Below, one piece after another: positions 38,801 to 48,823 of a stretch of DNA of 64,000 nt (its first letter is position 1; each line of letters starts with the position of its first letter). A model generated the notes under the pieces. That model saw only the letters and a program-made list of their open reading frames with translations, searched no databases and was not told where the DNA came from. The stretch covers positions 404,852-468,851 of the forward strand of contig JAKSZT010054569.1 of the NCBI GenBank assembly GCA_026826555.1. Reading direction: 5' to 3'. Origin of the DNA: Tolypeutes matacus (taxonomy: Eukaryota > Chordata > Mammalia > Cingulata > Chlamyphoridae). The position numbers were made by a program, and so were the translations under genes.

Positions 38801-41800
38801 AAATAATAATAAATTGACATGCCTCAGGGCCTGAGATTTCAGCCATGTTTTTTTTTCCCCCCTTGGAAGAAACTTTGTCATCATAGGCATTTTCTCAGAG
38901 AAGATTTGGAAAGGATACCCCATTAAAGTATCACCAGCCATTCATACTTGAATGAATCAATCTATTAGATACTTTCTCCTGAGGACAGCTTTGGCAAAAA
39001 TCTGGATACTCATTAAATGAGAATTTTGATATGAGAAAGGAAGAACTGAGACATTTTTGGGAGAAGTATTAAGCTTGTTTTTCAGAGAGATATACATATA
39101 TGGCATGCCAAGGATTGCTCTTTGCATGTCACTTGGTTTGGGAATACCTCATGATTGAGACTTTTTATCTGCTCTTTATGTTTTTCCCTTGGCCATAATT
39201 CTCTGTTGTGCCTGTCATGTGGGCCTTGTCTTAATCTATAGGATGGCAGTTTAATCAAATGTAAAAATATATTGATTCAATTGCTGGCCCTAGTATAAAT
39301 GCAGATATCATCAGAAAAGAGTAAATAGTGGCATGATGTTTCAGCTCCAGGTATTTTGAAGAGTATTTCTAACCTATTGATAAGATAGGCTTAGGGGCAA
39401 GTGGCCTTTCAGTTCCTTCTAAAAAGACACCACTTGGGAGCCTCCTACAATTTTCCTTCTTAAACGCTGACCATGATTGCATCTGTTTTCTGGTTACAGA
39501 TGACTCCCTTGCTTTCACATCCTTTGATTATTTTAAGTTGTCCTTAGACCTATGAAACATAAAATAAATATCTGACCCCAGAAAAAGTCCCAGAAAGCTT
39601 TCAGACTCTACCATATTCTGAGGGCTTGCGGTGATCTTCTCTCCTCTGGATGAGTAGTGTGTTTCAGTATAGTCTGGCCCCAGGAGATGCCTGTAGAGAG
39701 ATTAAAGCTACATGATACAGTCAGGGTGGTAATAAATAAAGGATGCTTTTCTTGATTTAATTTTCAGCACTAAAAGAAAAATAATGTCTACAATGAAAAC
39801 CACATATTGTTCTCATCTGTTGATCTTTTTCCAATATTAGACACTTGCTCCTGTATCAAATCAAATTCCTAGTTATACCTGTTAGATATGAAGGAATAAG
39901 TGCCCTCAGCCACTTTTAAGCTGCAGATTCCTTCTCTTCAAATGGGTCATTTTGAGATTCTTTGCAACTAGGACATATCCTTTACAGAATCTCTAAAAGA
40001 TGCTGGGTCAAAAAACACACATAAAGGACTACTGTATTCAGGGAGAAATTTACAGACTGCTAAATAACTTGGTGGAGTCCCATTCCCTGGTATTTACCTT
40101 AAGGCCAGGGAACCTTGCATCAGTATTGGTAATATGTTTTATATACATAATGGAAAGTTACACCAAAGATTTGAGCATATCTGAGAAGAGCAGATTTCCC
40201 ACAAATTTCAAGGAGTATCAAGGGAGAAAAAGCATTACATATGTAGCTCTCTTTGTTTTATACTTTGCATATAGTTTCTTAGGAAAGCTCCAACCTTCTT
40301 AGATAATGTAGTAATAATAGTATCTAAACTCAATATGCGGGAAGCGGCTGTGGCTCAATCAGTAGGGCTCCCGTTTGCCAAATGGGAGGCCCCGGGTTCG
40401 GTTCCCAGGGCCTCCTGGTGAAGGCAGGCCCACCCGCACGGCGTGGTTAGCTGACCCAGCGAGCACAAGCAGCAAGGGGGGGATAAATGAATAAATAAAT
40501 AAAATCTTTAAAAAAATTAAAATAAAAAAAATAAACTCAATATGCTTTAGGTTTTCAATCTCAAGCCACATTGAATAGAGATTTATTTTTTTCCATCTTC
40601 CCTTGATAGAATCTAATGATTTCACTGTCAGGGAATACAACTTACTTGTGTTTTTGTAGGTGAAGAATGACTTCTTCTCCATTTAATATAATCTGATATT
40701 GAACTTCAAGTTCATATCTTTCCTAAAAATATTTCATAGTATAATTAAATCAAACAATTTATATTTCTAAATCTATTTAGCATTATGATAATATAATGAC
40801 ATATGCCATATAAATTACAAGAGCAATAATACAAATGCATGTAAGACAAACACATTAGTTCTCTTATGCCTTTAAAGTATGAAGAATAAAACAAATTGTA
40901 AATCAAGATGGACTTCCAAAAAGTACATGGTAATAAACACTGAAGGATTAAACTAACTCTACATATGCGAGATAGGCACACATCATTTAGCAGATATCCA
41001 GTATCTTGTCTTCTGTGCATCATAATGGTTCTCTAATGGGATAAAAATAAGGTATGTATTTTCCTTACTTTGAAACCAAAGAAAATACACTAAAGAAAAC
41101 AAAAATCTAAGAATTAAATAAGATAAAATTACAAAATGGGTGAAATATTTGCTAAGAAGTAATAGTCAAATAGATAAGTCTAAATAAATAAAAATCTTAT
41201 CAATGAGTTAAAGTTGAATTCTCCATTACAGAGAAAATGCTGAGAAAAAAAGACAATTCATTGTTGGGTAGGGCGTAAAAGTCATGCATTTGGTGAACCT
41301 GGTAAGGTTCTCCTTCTAAAAATGGCTACTCTTCCTGTATTCCTTTTTTTATTCCCACAAACTTGGAGAAAAGCAACTTTATTCTTGGTAATGAAGAGAG
41401 GCAGTTATCTCCCTTCCTGCTACTTACCTGTGAAAACATTCTGAGATGCCCCATGCTCTCCCCTGGACAAAGAGCAGCTGGATCAATAGACTCCAAGATT
41501 AAACTACTAAATGCTGACGGTGACAACACTTCTATTAGTGAAAAGATCTTTATTGTCTCTTCACATGATTCTAGAATCTACCAGTGTCATTCATATTGCT
41601 TACCTCTTTGCCATGATTCTCTGTCTGGTTGTAGTTTATTTCTCTTTTGTGTAAAATATGAAGTTTTTTAGGATGAACCACTTCAAAAAGATTTAATTCA
41701 GGTGTTTCTTTTATGGCTATTGCTAGAGAAAGAGAGATAATATTGATATAAAAAATTAAGATTTATTTTGGGGGGCGGGGTAGTTGGTTTGTTGAAAGGG

Positions 41801-43131
41801 CATGAAAACGTAAATCACCATATAGAGGGCAAGAATTGAGAACAAGTTCATTTTCCAGCTTCAGCTTTGATGACAAAAAAATTATTGTTAGCCCCCTCCC
41901 CCATTCTGGAAAGAACTGAGGAGGATAAAACAAGTCTTTGAATGGCCTTTCAGTTAATCATTCGGCATATATAAACTCTAGACCACCAAGTCAGGAAAAG
42001 ATAGTTCTTGAATTCTATCAGAGGTGTCGAGTCCAGGAATTCTATCTGTAGTAATTCAGTTCCTTCTTGCTCTGCAGCACTCCTCAACCTTGTGAATTCC
42101 TCCTCTGATGCTCTCAGAAACCTCTGCTGTTCCTTTCTGTACTTATTTCACTCTGTGGCACAACCCCTGTACCTTCCCTGCTTCCAAAAATCAAAAAATT
42201 TTATGCAGATAGTACCTCATTCTTAGGAAAGGCTCTCCTAGCAGTTATTTATTCTTCAGCCTGAAAATAAATCATTACGCTCTTTTTCGTATTAGAATTT
42301 GCACACAATATTTTAAATTTCACAAGAAATTAAGTTTTCGTTGTTTTCTGGACATTCCTCCTGGAGGAATTTTAAAGGATCCAAAAACAAGTAGGAAATT
42401 TGTTGCTAGAGTAAGGGTCCTAATCGATGCACTTGATTACATTACAGAGGCAGCCTACAATTCTGCTTTTACACAGGGGAAAATAACTGATCTTAGAATC
42501 AGAAAATGTGGACGTAAGTCTTAGATAAAGTGCCTTGTAAAAGTCACTTTGCCTTCATATCAGCTTACTTACGTAAAATAGAGGCTGGTGTCAAAATCGA
42601 ACAAGATAAAATACATGAAATTATCTACCACCATTTAAGAAGATGGTAGGCACCCTTTTTCTAGTTTTTCTTTTATTCATTCGATCCAAGTCCATAAGGT
42701 CAGTCTTAATTTTTAATGCTCTCATTTTAATACTTAAGTATCTGAGCTTAGAGACAGGCTCCCACTCAGTGTGGCACAAAGGAAACTCCTGTAGATACAA
42801 AGCAATTCTGTATCTGACTGATGGGGAGAACCTGAATTGAAATAATAAAACAAAAATTTTCTCCTAGTTAGCTCCTAAATATCTGCTGTGATACTGTCCT
42901 GAGCATAAGAATCTGATTCACATTTAGTGGAGAGAGTCACGGGCTTGAAATTAGAGTGATTTTTAAATAATTTCTAGTCCCAACTCTGTCATTTAATGTA
43001 CAATTTTGGGAGAGCCTCTGAAGCACCTCTGCTTTTCTACTTCATTATTTGTTCTATCTGCTTTATTTGGAATACTTTATAAGATTAGATTACAATTGGA
43101 TTTGGCTGAAAGCCTTTGCAATATTTACCAA

Positions 43132-43175
<44 letters not shown>

Positions 43176-46100
43176 ATCCAGTAGGATTATTCCAATAAGT
43201 ATAAAGATGAAAGTAGGACAAGGTCTATTGAAATTTCAATATTTTAATACTCAAAAACTTCTTTCCAGAAATGGTTGCATTGGGTAAATATAATACTCCT
43301 ATTTTAACTATAATGTCTCAAATCACTCTGGTTTTTTTAAATAGAACAGAAAAAAATCTAAAAGTCAATTTCTTTTTTAGGCAGCAAGTAACTTACCTTC
43401 TCTGGTATTTCTTTGGTATGAAAATTCATGTATTCATTGAATATTTACTGAATGCTTACTTTGTGACAGGCATAGTTTGAGGCTTTTGGGTTAAAACAAT
43501 AAACAAAATAGGCTATGTTCCCCGCCCTCATAGAATTCACTTTCTAATGGGAAAAGACATATAGTGGTCATAATATTATGAATAATTAAATAATCTAGAG
43601 TTTGGAAGGTGATTAGTACTATGGAAATAAAATATATCAGAGTAAGGAGGATTGCAGTGCTGGGGTAAGGGTGAGTATTGTCATTTTTCATAGGAAAGTC
43701 AGCATAACTGCATTGAGAGGTCACATTTGAGCCAAGATATAACAAAGATGAGTCAATGAACCACGTGAATATTTGGAGGAAGAGAGTTCCAGGCAGAGGG
43801 AACAGCCACCAATAAGGTCCTAAGGTGGGAGCCTGAAGAGGGTGTTTAAGAAACCACAAGGCCTTTGCTTGGAATAGAGTGAGAAAGGAGAGTAGTAAGA
43901 GATAGAATTAGATTGGTTATCGGGGTGAGCAGATTGTGTAGAGCCTGCAAGGCTTTAAAACAACTTTGACTTTTCCTCTGTGTAAGTAGAGAGTTTTGAG
44001 CAGAGAAGTAATATATTCTGACTTTGTTTAAAAGAATCACTCTGTTTGCTGTATTGAGAGTATATTGTAGGAAGCAAGTATAGAAAGTGAGAAACCAGTT
44101 AGGAGGATATTAAAATCATCCAAGAGAGAGGTGGTGGTGGGTTAGAAAAGGGTGTGAGGAGTAGAAGCAATGAGGAGTGGTCAAATTATGAATATCTATT
44201 AAAGTTAGAATAAATAGTATTTATGGGGGATTAAGTGTGGACTGTGAGCGGAAGAGAGTCAAGAACGACTCGATATTTTTGTCCTAGGCAAATAGAATTG
44301 CCATTAAAAGACTTGGGGAGAGATGCAGGTAGAGCAGATTGGTGATGAAGAGTACTGACATGTAAATTGAAATATCTATTAGGCATCTTAGTGGATTTGT
44401 TGGAAATAAAATGTGCATTTTAGTGTGGAAGAAAGAAGTCGGGAATTGTTCTCTTATGGAAACTATTTAAAACCATATGATTAGATGGATCAGGAAAGAT
44501 GGAAAAGGATATGTATTTTTAAGTTGTGATTCCATATTGAATCATATGGAAGTGATTCAATAAAGACTGTGAAATAGATAAAATAGGAAAGAAGGATAAA
44601 TTGTTAGAGCAATGCTCTCGAGCAGATGAGAAGGAATGGGGATCTAGGGATAAATGGAGACACTAAATTAAGATAGCACAGATAGCTCATTTACAGGAAC
44701 AGGAGAAAAGGATGAGCATATGGGGACAAGTAGTGACAGAGTGGTGAATATGGAACACAAGGTAAAACCATCTCCCAACGCCCCACCCCAAGAAACTTCC
44801 AGCAGGTTTTCATACACATAAAGTAAAAACAAATATGATGCTGACGTACTTTTTGCTTAGCAGTTCAATGGGTACAAGTTTGACCATGGGGTCTTGTGTG
44901 CCTTTGATAATGATGTAAGACCTACTTAACAGATTTCCATGGCATTTCCATAAAGTTCTGAGTTTGAAAGAAGGATGCTTCAATAGGTAAATTCATGTAC
45001 AGAAAAATACAGAAATATGGTAAGTGTAAAATTATCTAGTTAATTATAGCCTCATGAACATGTCCTAAAATAATAGCTTTATTGTGAACTATTATGGACA
45101 GATGCTTAAAAATTCTGATTAACTTGGGCACTGTTGGCTCTGAAGACAATCATCAGAATAAGAGCAATTTCAGTGGGTTTTGAGAAAAATTTTGAGAGGC
45201 CAATAGCTACACAAAGGAAAGTTCCACCTTTCAAGGAATGTGTAGCAATAAGTTTTTTGGAGATCTCTGTGAGGAAAAAGAAAAAAAGACATTAGCCATT
45301 TTGTTTTTTAATTCAATTAAATAATTTTTTCACGGTTTGGTTTCCAACTCTTCCGGAAGCACAATCAATGCTTCACTAGACAACATAAGAACTGAAAGGC
45401 TGTTCGGTTGGTCAATTAATTTTTCTTTTGACTAATAATGCAATTATGTATAATTTAACCCTCATTATACTTTAAGGGCCTTCTCTGCCACCCATCCTAG
45501 GACAGCCTCTGGTTAAATTGTGTCTTTGGATGAAGGATTGTCTCTTCATAGGGTACAAAATGTCAAAGGACTCACATTTTATTCAAGATGACTTTGTAGA
45601 GGGTTAAGAAGTTCTTATGAATAAATGAACTTAATTTCTGGTTTCTAAGTTGGTTTTCTGGTGTCATTTGGAGATAAGCATTTTAGAAGATGAAATCATA
45701 TAACCAGCCGGATTATTGAATGAGAGATATAGTCTCAGAGACATCCTCACTAAATTATTATGCCAATCACAACATCTTGAGTATAAGTACAGATTTTTAA
45801 TGAATTGTGCAAATTGATTTTAAAAGCCTCCATTGAGCTGTACACATATACCATAATTATTAGTTTAATAATTATTATATTTTATTCTTTATTTGGGTAC
45901 AATAGCAAACCTGGGCAATGTGAGAGGAATATATGAGAAATACAAGGGCTGTAGACCGGGTCCTATATATACAACTTTTGCACATCATTAAGCAAGTGAT
46001 AATTTTGTGGTGAGCTCAGGTATACAGAGGATTTATCTGCCTCTGCATAGGATTTTTCCCGGATGTGTTTATGCATGGAAATGTGCAGGTTCACAACATT

Positions 46101-46839
46101 TGAGTTTTAACATGCTCATTATGTGACTGATAATAAATTAACCAGTGATAGAATAAACAGACTTGATTTATTTGTGATATAATATGGGTGTATATAGTGG
46201 TTAACAAATTGGCACATCCATCAATAAACATCGGCCACAAATAAATAACGAGTTTTTTTTTTTCCAGGGCTAAGTCCCTTGGCCCTGAAATTCCAATCTA
46301 AGAATGTTTCTTAGGGAAATATTCTAAAATGTAGATTACTTTTAAATAATGAAATTCGTGAAGATGTTAAGAAAACTTTATTAGTGAAAAATATGATAAA
46401 ATGAAAAATAGAATCAATATAGTAGAATCAAGTAAATTTTGGTTCATCCATTTGGGAAACTATTATGTCAACACAAATTTATTATTTATTAAAGTATATG
46501 ATAATTTGAAAATAGGAAAAATCATAGAATATGTGTTTTACACAGTATTTAAAATGTTTTAACTCTAAAAGTAATATTTTTATATGCAGTGGTTGTTTTT
46601 TTTTTAAGAGAGAGAGGCAAAAAATGTATCAAAATGAAAACATTAGTGATCTTTGGATCATATAAGCATATTATTTTCTCTCCTTATTTACATCAGCTTC
46701 CATGTTCTGCAAACATTACATTAGAGGTACATTTTAAAATTCATTAAAAACTTTTACTTTTATATAAAAAGTCAATATATTAGTGCTTACCTTGAGTTTG
46801 AACAACAAGCCAGAGTATAGAAAGCAGGACCAATGACAT
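26818..46839 (-). CDS. ADAMDEC1: ADAMDEC1 (decysin-1), complete gene, 13 coding exons
   Basis: Secreted ADAM-family metalloprotease-like protein; known in other mammals from macrophages, dendritic cells and gut stroma. Joining 46839-46791, 41722-41604, 40722-40646, 39690-39612, 37425-37349, 36197-36011, 33101-33039, 32337-32266, 31990-31821, 31471-31390, 30672-30542, 29746-29569 and 26892-26818 gives 1359 nt (452 aa plus stop) with GT-AG introns and matching phases throughout. Residues 1-17 form a signal peptide; the prodomain has Cys174 in an NQTCGV context; RPRR at 190-193 fits a furin site; the catalytic domain has [11 protein letters not shown] at 340-350 (His340, Glu341, His344, Asp350); a short disintegrin-like segment from [15 protein letters not shown] runs to the stop. 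N-glycosylation sequons at Asn48, Asn171 and Asn224. Asp as third zinc ligand and loss of the transmembrane/EGF/cytoplasmic parts are hallmarks of decysin, separating it from ADAM28 and ADAM7. Human protein is about 470 aa; the difference lies at the two ends. Identity comes from recall of the family, not a search. Confidence 0.97.
26893..29568 (-). other. ADAMDEC1 intron 12
   Basis: AT-rich. Contains a MIR at about 28715-28890 and (AT)n at 28323-28340. No other exon seen. Confidence 0.7.
28715..28890 (+). repeat. MIR SINE
   Basis: Order accaattaccaactttgta, ggaacaagttatttaactg, ctgaacctcacttctctgtt, and attaggtggattgtctgaca fits MIR. Confidence 0.75.
29569..29746 (-). CDS. ADAMDEC1: ADAMDEC1 coding exon 12 (protease end, disintegrin start)
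   Basis: Acceptor GGTCACAG, donor CCTAAG|GTATGA. Encodes residues 369-428: [29 protein letters not shown], then [18 protein letters not shown], the first loop of a disintegrin domain. A longer open frame continues upstream to 30015 but reads intron. Confidence 0.97.
30125..30250 (+). repeat. LINE-2 3' end
   Basis: aaattgtgagcacttcaag, then aaagtgtctggcatta and taattaataaatatg match the L2 3' end. Lies in ADAMDEC1 intron 11. Confidence 0.65.
30542..30672 (-). CDS. ADAMDEC1: ADAMDEC1 coding exon 11 (zinc-binding active site)
   Basis: Acceptor TTTTTCAG, donor CTGAG|GTGAGA. Encodes residues 326-368. [11 protein letters not shown] (340-350) carries two His ligands, the catalytic Glu341 and Asp350 instead of the third His of canonical ADAMs; this substitution defines decysin. 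CPSGSCAMN follows. Confidence 0.98.
31390..31471 (-). CDS. ADAMDEC1: ADAMDEC1 coding exon 10 (metalloprotease)
   Basis: Acceptor CATAAAG (weak pyrimidine tract), donor ATTGAG|GTTTGT. Encodes residues 298-325: [20 protein letters not shown] and SSVAVIE. The frame closes exactly with both neighbours, supporting the weak-looking acceptor. Confidence 0.93.
31821..31990 (-). CDS. ADAMDEC1: ADAMDEC1 coding exon 9 (metalloprotease)
   Basis: Acceptor TTTCCACAG, donor CTCAG|GTGAGC. Encodes residues 242-297: [19 protein letters not shown], then [10 protein letters not shown] and HDHSQLL, the central strand/helix region of the ADAM catalytic domain. Codon 298 is split. Confidence 0.97.
32266..32337 (-). 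CDS. ADAMDEC1: ADAMDEC1 coding exon 8 (metalloprotease)
   Basis: Acceptor TTTTTTTACAG, donor AATGTA|GTAAGT; phase 0 at both ends. Encodes residues 218-241, with an N-glycosylation sequon NIT at Asn224 and the helix segment [11 protein letters not shown]. Confidence 0.95.
33039..33101 (-). CDS. ADAMDEC1: ADAMDEC1 coding exon 7 (start of metalloprotease)
   Basis: Acceptor TTTTGTAAAG, donor GCCTTT|GTGAGT; phase 0 at both ends. Encodes residues 197-217, [16 protein letters not shown], the first beta-strand of the reprolysin fold (K-Y-I/V-x-L-x-x-V-x-D). Confidence 0.96.
33315..35998 (+). mobile_element. LINE-1, internally deleted, in ADAMDEC1 intron 6
   Basis: A 5' UTR-like block (gggaagatggtggttaggga near 33337) runs to about 34105 and joins directly the 3' third of ORF2 (from atggattggaagactaaat near 34122, through [20 protein letters not shown] near 35350, to the ORF2 end near 35520). 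A 3' UTR and an A-rich end follow. ORF1 and most of ORF2 are missing. The last 200 bp could be a separate L1 3' end, since a T-rich interruption sits at 35777-35790. Antisense to the gene. Confidence 0.85.
36011..36197 (-). CDS. ADAMDEC1: ADAMDEC1 coding exon 6 (prodomain end, cysteine switch, furin site)
   Basis: Acceptor CCTCACAG, donor GCAAAA|GTGAGT. Encodes residues 134-196. VANQTCGV places Cys174 where ADAM prodomains hold the inhibitory cysteine. RPRR at 190-193 fits the R-X-(K/R)-R convertase consensus and would mark the prodomain/protease boundary. An L1 3' end lies about a dozen bases beyond the exon on the intron side. Confidence 0.97.
36640..36990 (+). repeat. Old LINE-1 3' end fragment
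   Basis: gacggaatattccaaagtca, ggtagtgattacttggagg, and tttccctaattagcaagcat follow the L1ME-type 3' end. In ADAMDEC1 intron 5. Confidence 0.65.
37349..37425 (-). CDS. ADAMDEC1: ADAMDEC1 coding exon 5 (prodomain)
   Basis: Acceptor CACCGCCAG, donor TTGAG|GTGAGA. Encodes residues 109-133, with EHCYYEGHI and [12 protein letters not shown], the paired-cysteine motif found in nearly all ADAM prodomains. Codon 134 (Arg) is completed in exon 6. Confidence 0.97.
38130..38800 (+). repeat. Retroposon 3' end (probable L1 3' UTR family), copy A
   Basis: Strongly similar to 59816-60366 and, over its last 300 bp, to 62745-63043: gacagatacaggccattata, caatgctccaaaatgtgtta, gatgttgttaatgtgggaaa, A-rich end. 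In ADAMDEC1 intron 4. Confidence 0.75.
39612..39690 (-). CDS. ADAMDEC1: ADAMDEC1 coding exon 4 (prodomain)
   Basis: Acceptor CTCTACAG, donor AATATG|GTAGAG. Encodes [20 protein letters not shown] and ends in phase 0 (residues 83-108). [10 protein letters not shown] is diagnostic of ADAMDEC1/ADAM28-type prodomains. Confidence 0.96.
40339..40531 (+). repeat. tRNA-derived SINE, long form, young copy
   Basis: Nearly identical in head, body and (AATA)n region to 21893-22077. Perfect 14-bp duplication TAAACTCAATATGC at 40325-40338 and 40532-40545. In ADAMDEC1 intron 3, antisense to the gene. Confidence 0.92.
40646..40722 (-). CDS. ADAMDEC1: ADAMDEC1 coding exon 3 (prodomain)
   Basis: Acceptor ATTTTTAG, donor CACAA|GTAAGT. 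Encodes residues 57-81 with the ADAM prodomain signature [18 protein letters not shown]; codon 82 is split two bases to one across the intron. Intron 3 downstream holds a SINE at 40339-40531. Confidence 0.96.
41604..41722 (-). CDS. ADAMDEC1: ADAMDEC1 coding exon 2 (prodomain)
   Basis: Acceptor TTCTCTAG, donor GAG|GTAAGC. Encodes residues 17-56, including [12 protein letters not shown], a strongly conserved prodomain stretch, and the NQT sequon at Asn48. Intron 1 upstream is about 5.1 kb, the longest in the gene. Confidence 0.95.
42430..42610 (+). repeat. MIR fragment
   Basis: gaatcagaaaatgtggacgt, taaaagtcactttgcctt, and acttacgtaaaatagagg fit a decayed MIR. Confidence 0.55.
42905..43025 (+). 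repeat. MIR fragment
   Basis: gagagtcacgggcttgaaat, then ctagtcccaactctgtca match the 5' half of MIR. Confidence 0.55.
43131..43174. repeat. (AAT)n microsatellite
   Basis: About 14 perfect AAT units; read on the plus strand they give a run of Asn in an otherwise random open frame. Confidence 0.95.
43420..44430 (+). repeat. Ancient interspersed repeat, family not assigned
   Basis: Matches a well-known mammalian repeat: ttgaatatttactgaatgct, gttccaggcagagggaacag, ttgtgtagagcctgcaaggc, gaatcactctgtttgctgta, agaacgactcgatatttttg. Probably an old L1M-type or related 3' region; I cannot name it without a search. Confidence 0.55.
46430..46760 (+). repeat. Old LINE-1 3' end next to exon 1
   Basis: Decayed L1ME-like 3' end ending about 30 bp from the exon 1 donor: ggttcatccatttgggaaac, aacattagtgatctttggat, tttacatcagcttccatg. 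Confidence 0.45.
46791..46839 (-). CDS. ADAMDEC1: ADAMDEC1 coding exon 1 (signal peptide)
   Basis: Encodes [16 protein letters not shown] plus the first base of codon 17: a short hydrophobic leader typical of secretion. Donor reads CAAG|GTAAGC. The ATG at 46839 is the first in this frame for at least 20 codons upstream; the codon aligned with the human upstream start reads ATT, so the short start is the only good one. Confidence 0.93.
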
Positions 46840-46925
46840 GTTGGCTGTGTTGGCTGCTGCCAGTAGCTGAGAAGACCCAGGTAGAATGAAGATGTGGTCT
46901 CCACGTGGGCCCGGTTTTATCCTTC
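46840..46925 (-). promoter_or_regulatory. ADAMDEC1: Putative ADAMDEC1 core promoter and 5' UTR
   Basis: On the minus strand a TATA-like GGATAAAACC (ATAAAA at 46920-46915) is followed by a palindromic CACGTG E-box at 46902-46907. About 30 bases further would put transcription start near 46885-46890 and give a 5' UTR of about 50 nt before the ATG at 46839. No CpG island. Start site and E-box use are inference. Confidence 0.5.
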
Positions 46926-48254
46926 CCTACTGTTTTGAAATTGAAAAAAAAAAGTAAAGCCTCAAACTCATCGTGAGATTGTGGAATGTTTCCTAATGGT
47001 ATTGGGAAATTGCACGAATTGCAGCAACAGAATGAGGATGTTCCTCAATTACAAGAGGTACTTCTGTCTGTGGTTACAGCTTCTTAAAGAATCACATCTG
47101 GACAGCTGCTTGCTCAGGGTGGAAAAGTATGATCAGAGGCTGAAATGTCTGTGTGCATATTTGCTTATTCACCAAATTGAAGCATCACTATTGCTATTCA
47201 TTGTCCTCATAGAAATTCATCTCCAAATTTAGAAAATATGTTAGAATATCCTGTACATATTTTTTCTTAATTTGATACATTTATTAAAAATATTAACTAA
47301 TGATGCTGTGTTTAAATGCCATTGTTGTGTGCTGCTTTCCATAAAACCTAACTATTTATAAAGAACTCTTTACAAATATACTCATGACAGAAGTAAAAAG
47401 TTTAACAGAAATGGCTGTCAAGACAGTGCTATTTCAGGCATAATTCCCTTATAATTAATTCTTGCTAGTGGACTGTGACATTATTTTCAAGTACACTAAT
47501 ATCCATGGAATCTGAGTATCACAGGCATAAGGCACACTGTGAAAACAAGTCTTTTTATACTTCCCAAATAGTTTTATATTTTAGCTACAAAGGTCAGTTG
47601 CTAGTCCCAAACTTGTTCTTAACAAGTAGAATTTTTATGCATATCCACACTTCTTTCTGGGCCTATTCATTTTCAGATGGGAACAGAAACCATAACCAGG
47701 TTCTTCATATATGATGCCAACCATCATATGCTGTCCAATTTCTTTAAGGTAAATGGAATGATTTACTTTATGTCCAGCTTCAGTATGAGCTCCTTAATCA
47801 GGAATATTGAGGTCTCCCCAGCTTCCAGCTGCTGCACTCTGCTCCTTGTACATATTTTGAGAAAATGGCACAGAGAACACAGAATCTATATATCTATATA
47901 ACAAGCACTAAAGTCTTATCAGCCAGGATATTACAAATCTCTCTGACCCTCAGTCCCCTTATCAGTGAAATGTGTGTCAACCAAATTGTACTGGCTATGA
48001 AGTATGTTTAAGGCACACTATGGGTTCTACTTCAGAAAAATATCTTAGTGTTTTTCTGATTACAAATATAATACATTTTCATGGCCATAAATATGATATT
48101 TTCTATGCACTAATAAAATTAAGTTTTATAAACTCTGGATCTAATTGTATATAAGTTTTGGGGAACCTGGTATTTTTTAAATAGCATAACATTATAAGCA
48201 TTGTTATGCTATTAAATATAAAGGCAATATTATTAATGACTTTAGAATATTGCA
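46926..48254. other. Intergenic upstream of ADAMDEC1, nothing recognised
   Basis: Upstream flank of ADAMDEC1. No ADAM28 exon recognised; no clear repeat. Confidence 0.4.
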
Positions 48255-48640
48255 TTTTGTATGTTACGTGTGTTTTTATGTATGCATATTTCTTCTGATT
48301 ACTTCTTTAGGGTAAATTCCTAGAAGTGGTATTGTTTAGTAAATATACATATTGGTATACATTGACCCAATTATTTTCAGTGAGTTAGTACCAAATTACG
48401 TTTCCATTTATGTTGTTTCCCCAATATAAAAATCTATGCCTTTTAACTACTTAGTTTACTGTAATTTACTGGTAAATTTGGGGATTTTCCTAACGTCTGA
48501 TTGTAGCATAATTACTTCTCTTTGTCTATGCATCACTCACTTTCTTCTACTTTCTTCTTTGTTAACTGAGTTTTTCCATAATTTTGTACTTCCTTTCCTG
48601 GTCTAGAAGATAAACATTTTACTTATGGTCCCTTAGTGGT
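48255..48640 (-). repeat. Old LINE-1 3' end fragment
   Basis: The phrase agggtaaattcctagaagtg followed by gtattg is a standard antisense L1M 3' end. Confidence 0.6.
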
Positions 48641-48656
48641 ATCATTAAAATTTTAT

Positions 48657-48823
48657 GGGAAGTGGATGTGACTCAAGTGATTGGGCTCCCGCCTACCACG
48701 TGTGAGGTCCCTGGTTTGGTTCCCGGTGCCTCCTAAACAAACAAGGAAGGTGAACAGACACAGCAAGCGCAAACAATGAGGGGGCGGGGAGAAATAAATA
48801 GATGAAATAAATCTTTAAAAAAA
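48657..48823 (+). repeat. tRNA-derived SINE, long form, diverged copy
   Basis: Head gggaagtggatgtgactcaa, B-box-like ggtttggttcccgg, then acagacacagcaagcgcaaa, a G-rich run and (AAAT)n-like tail. More diverged than the copies at 21893 and 40339. Confidence 0.8.

Larger units (their letters stand above)
41723..46790 (-). other. ADAMDEC1 intron 1
   Basis: Five kilobases holding MIRs (42430-42610, 42905-43025), an (AAT)n microsatellite, an old repeat at 43420-44430 and an old L1 3' end at 46430-46760. No extra exon recognised. Confidence 0.7.

Noticed and set aside
43006..43287. Asn-rich open frame
   Set aside because: The Asn run is an (AAT)n microsatellite inside ADAMDEC1 intron 1.
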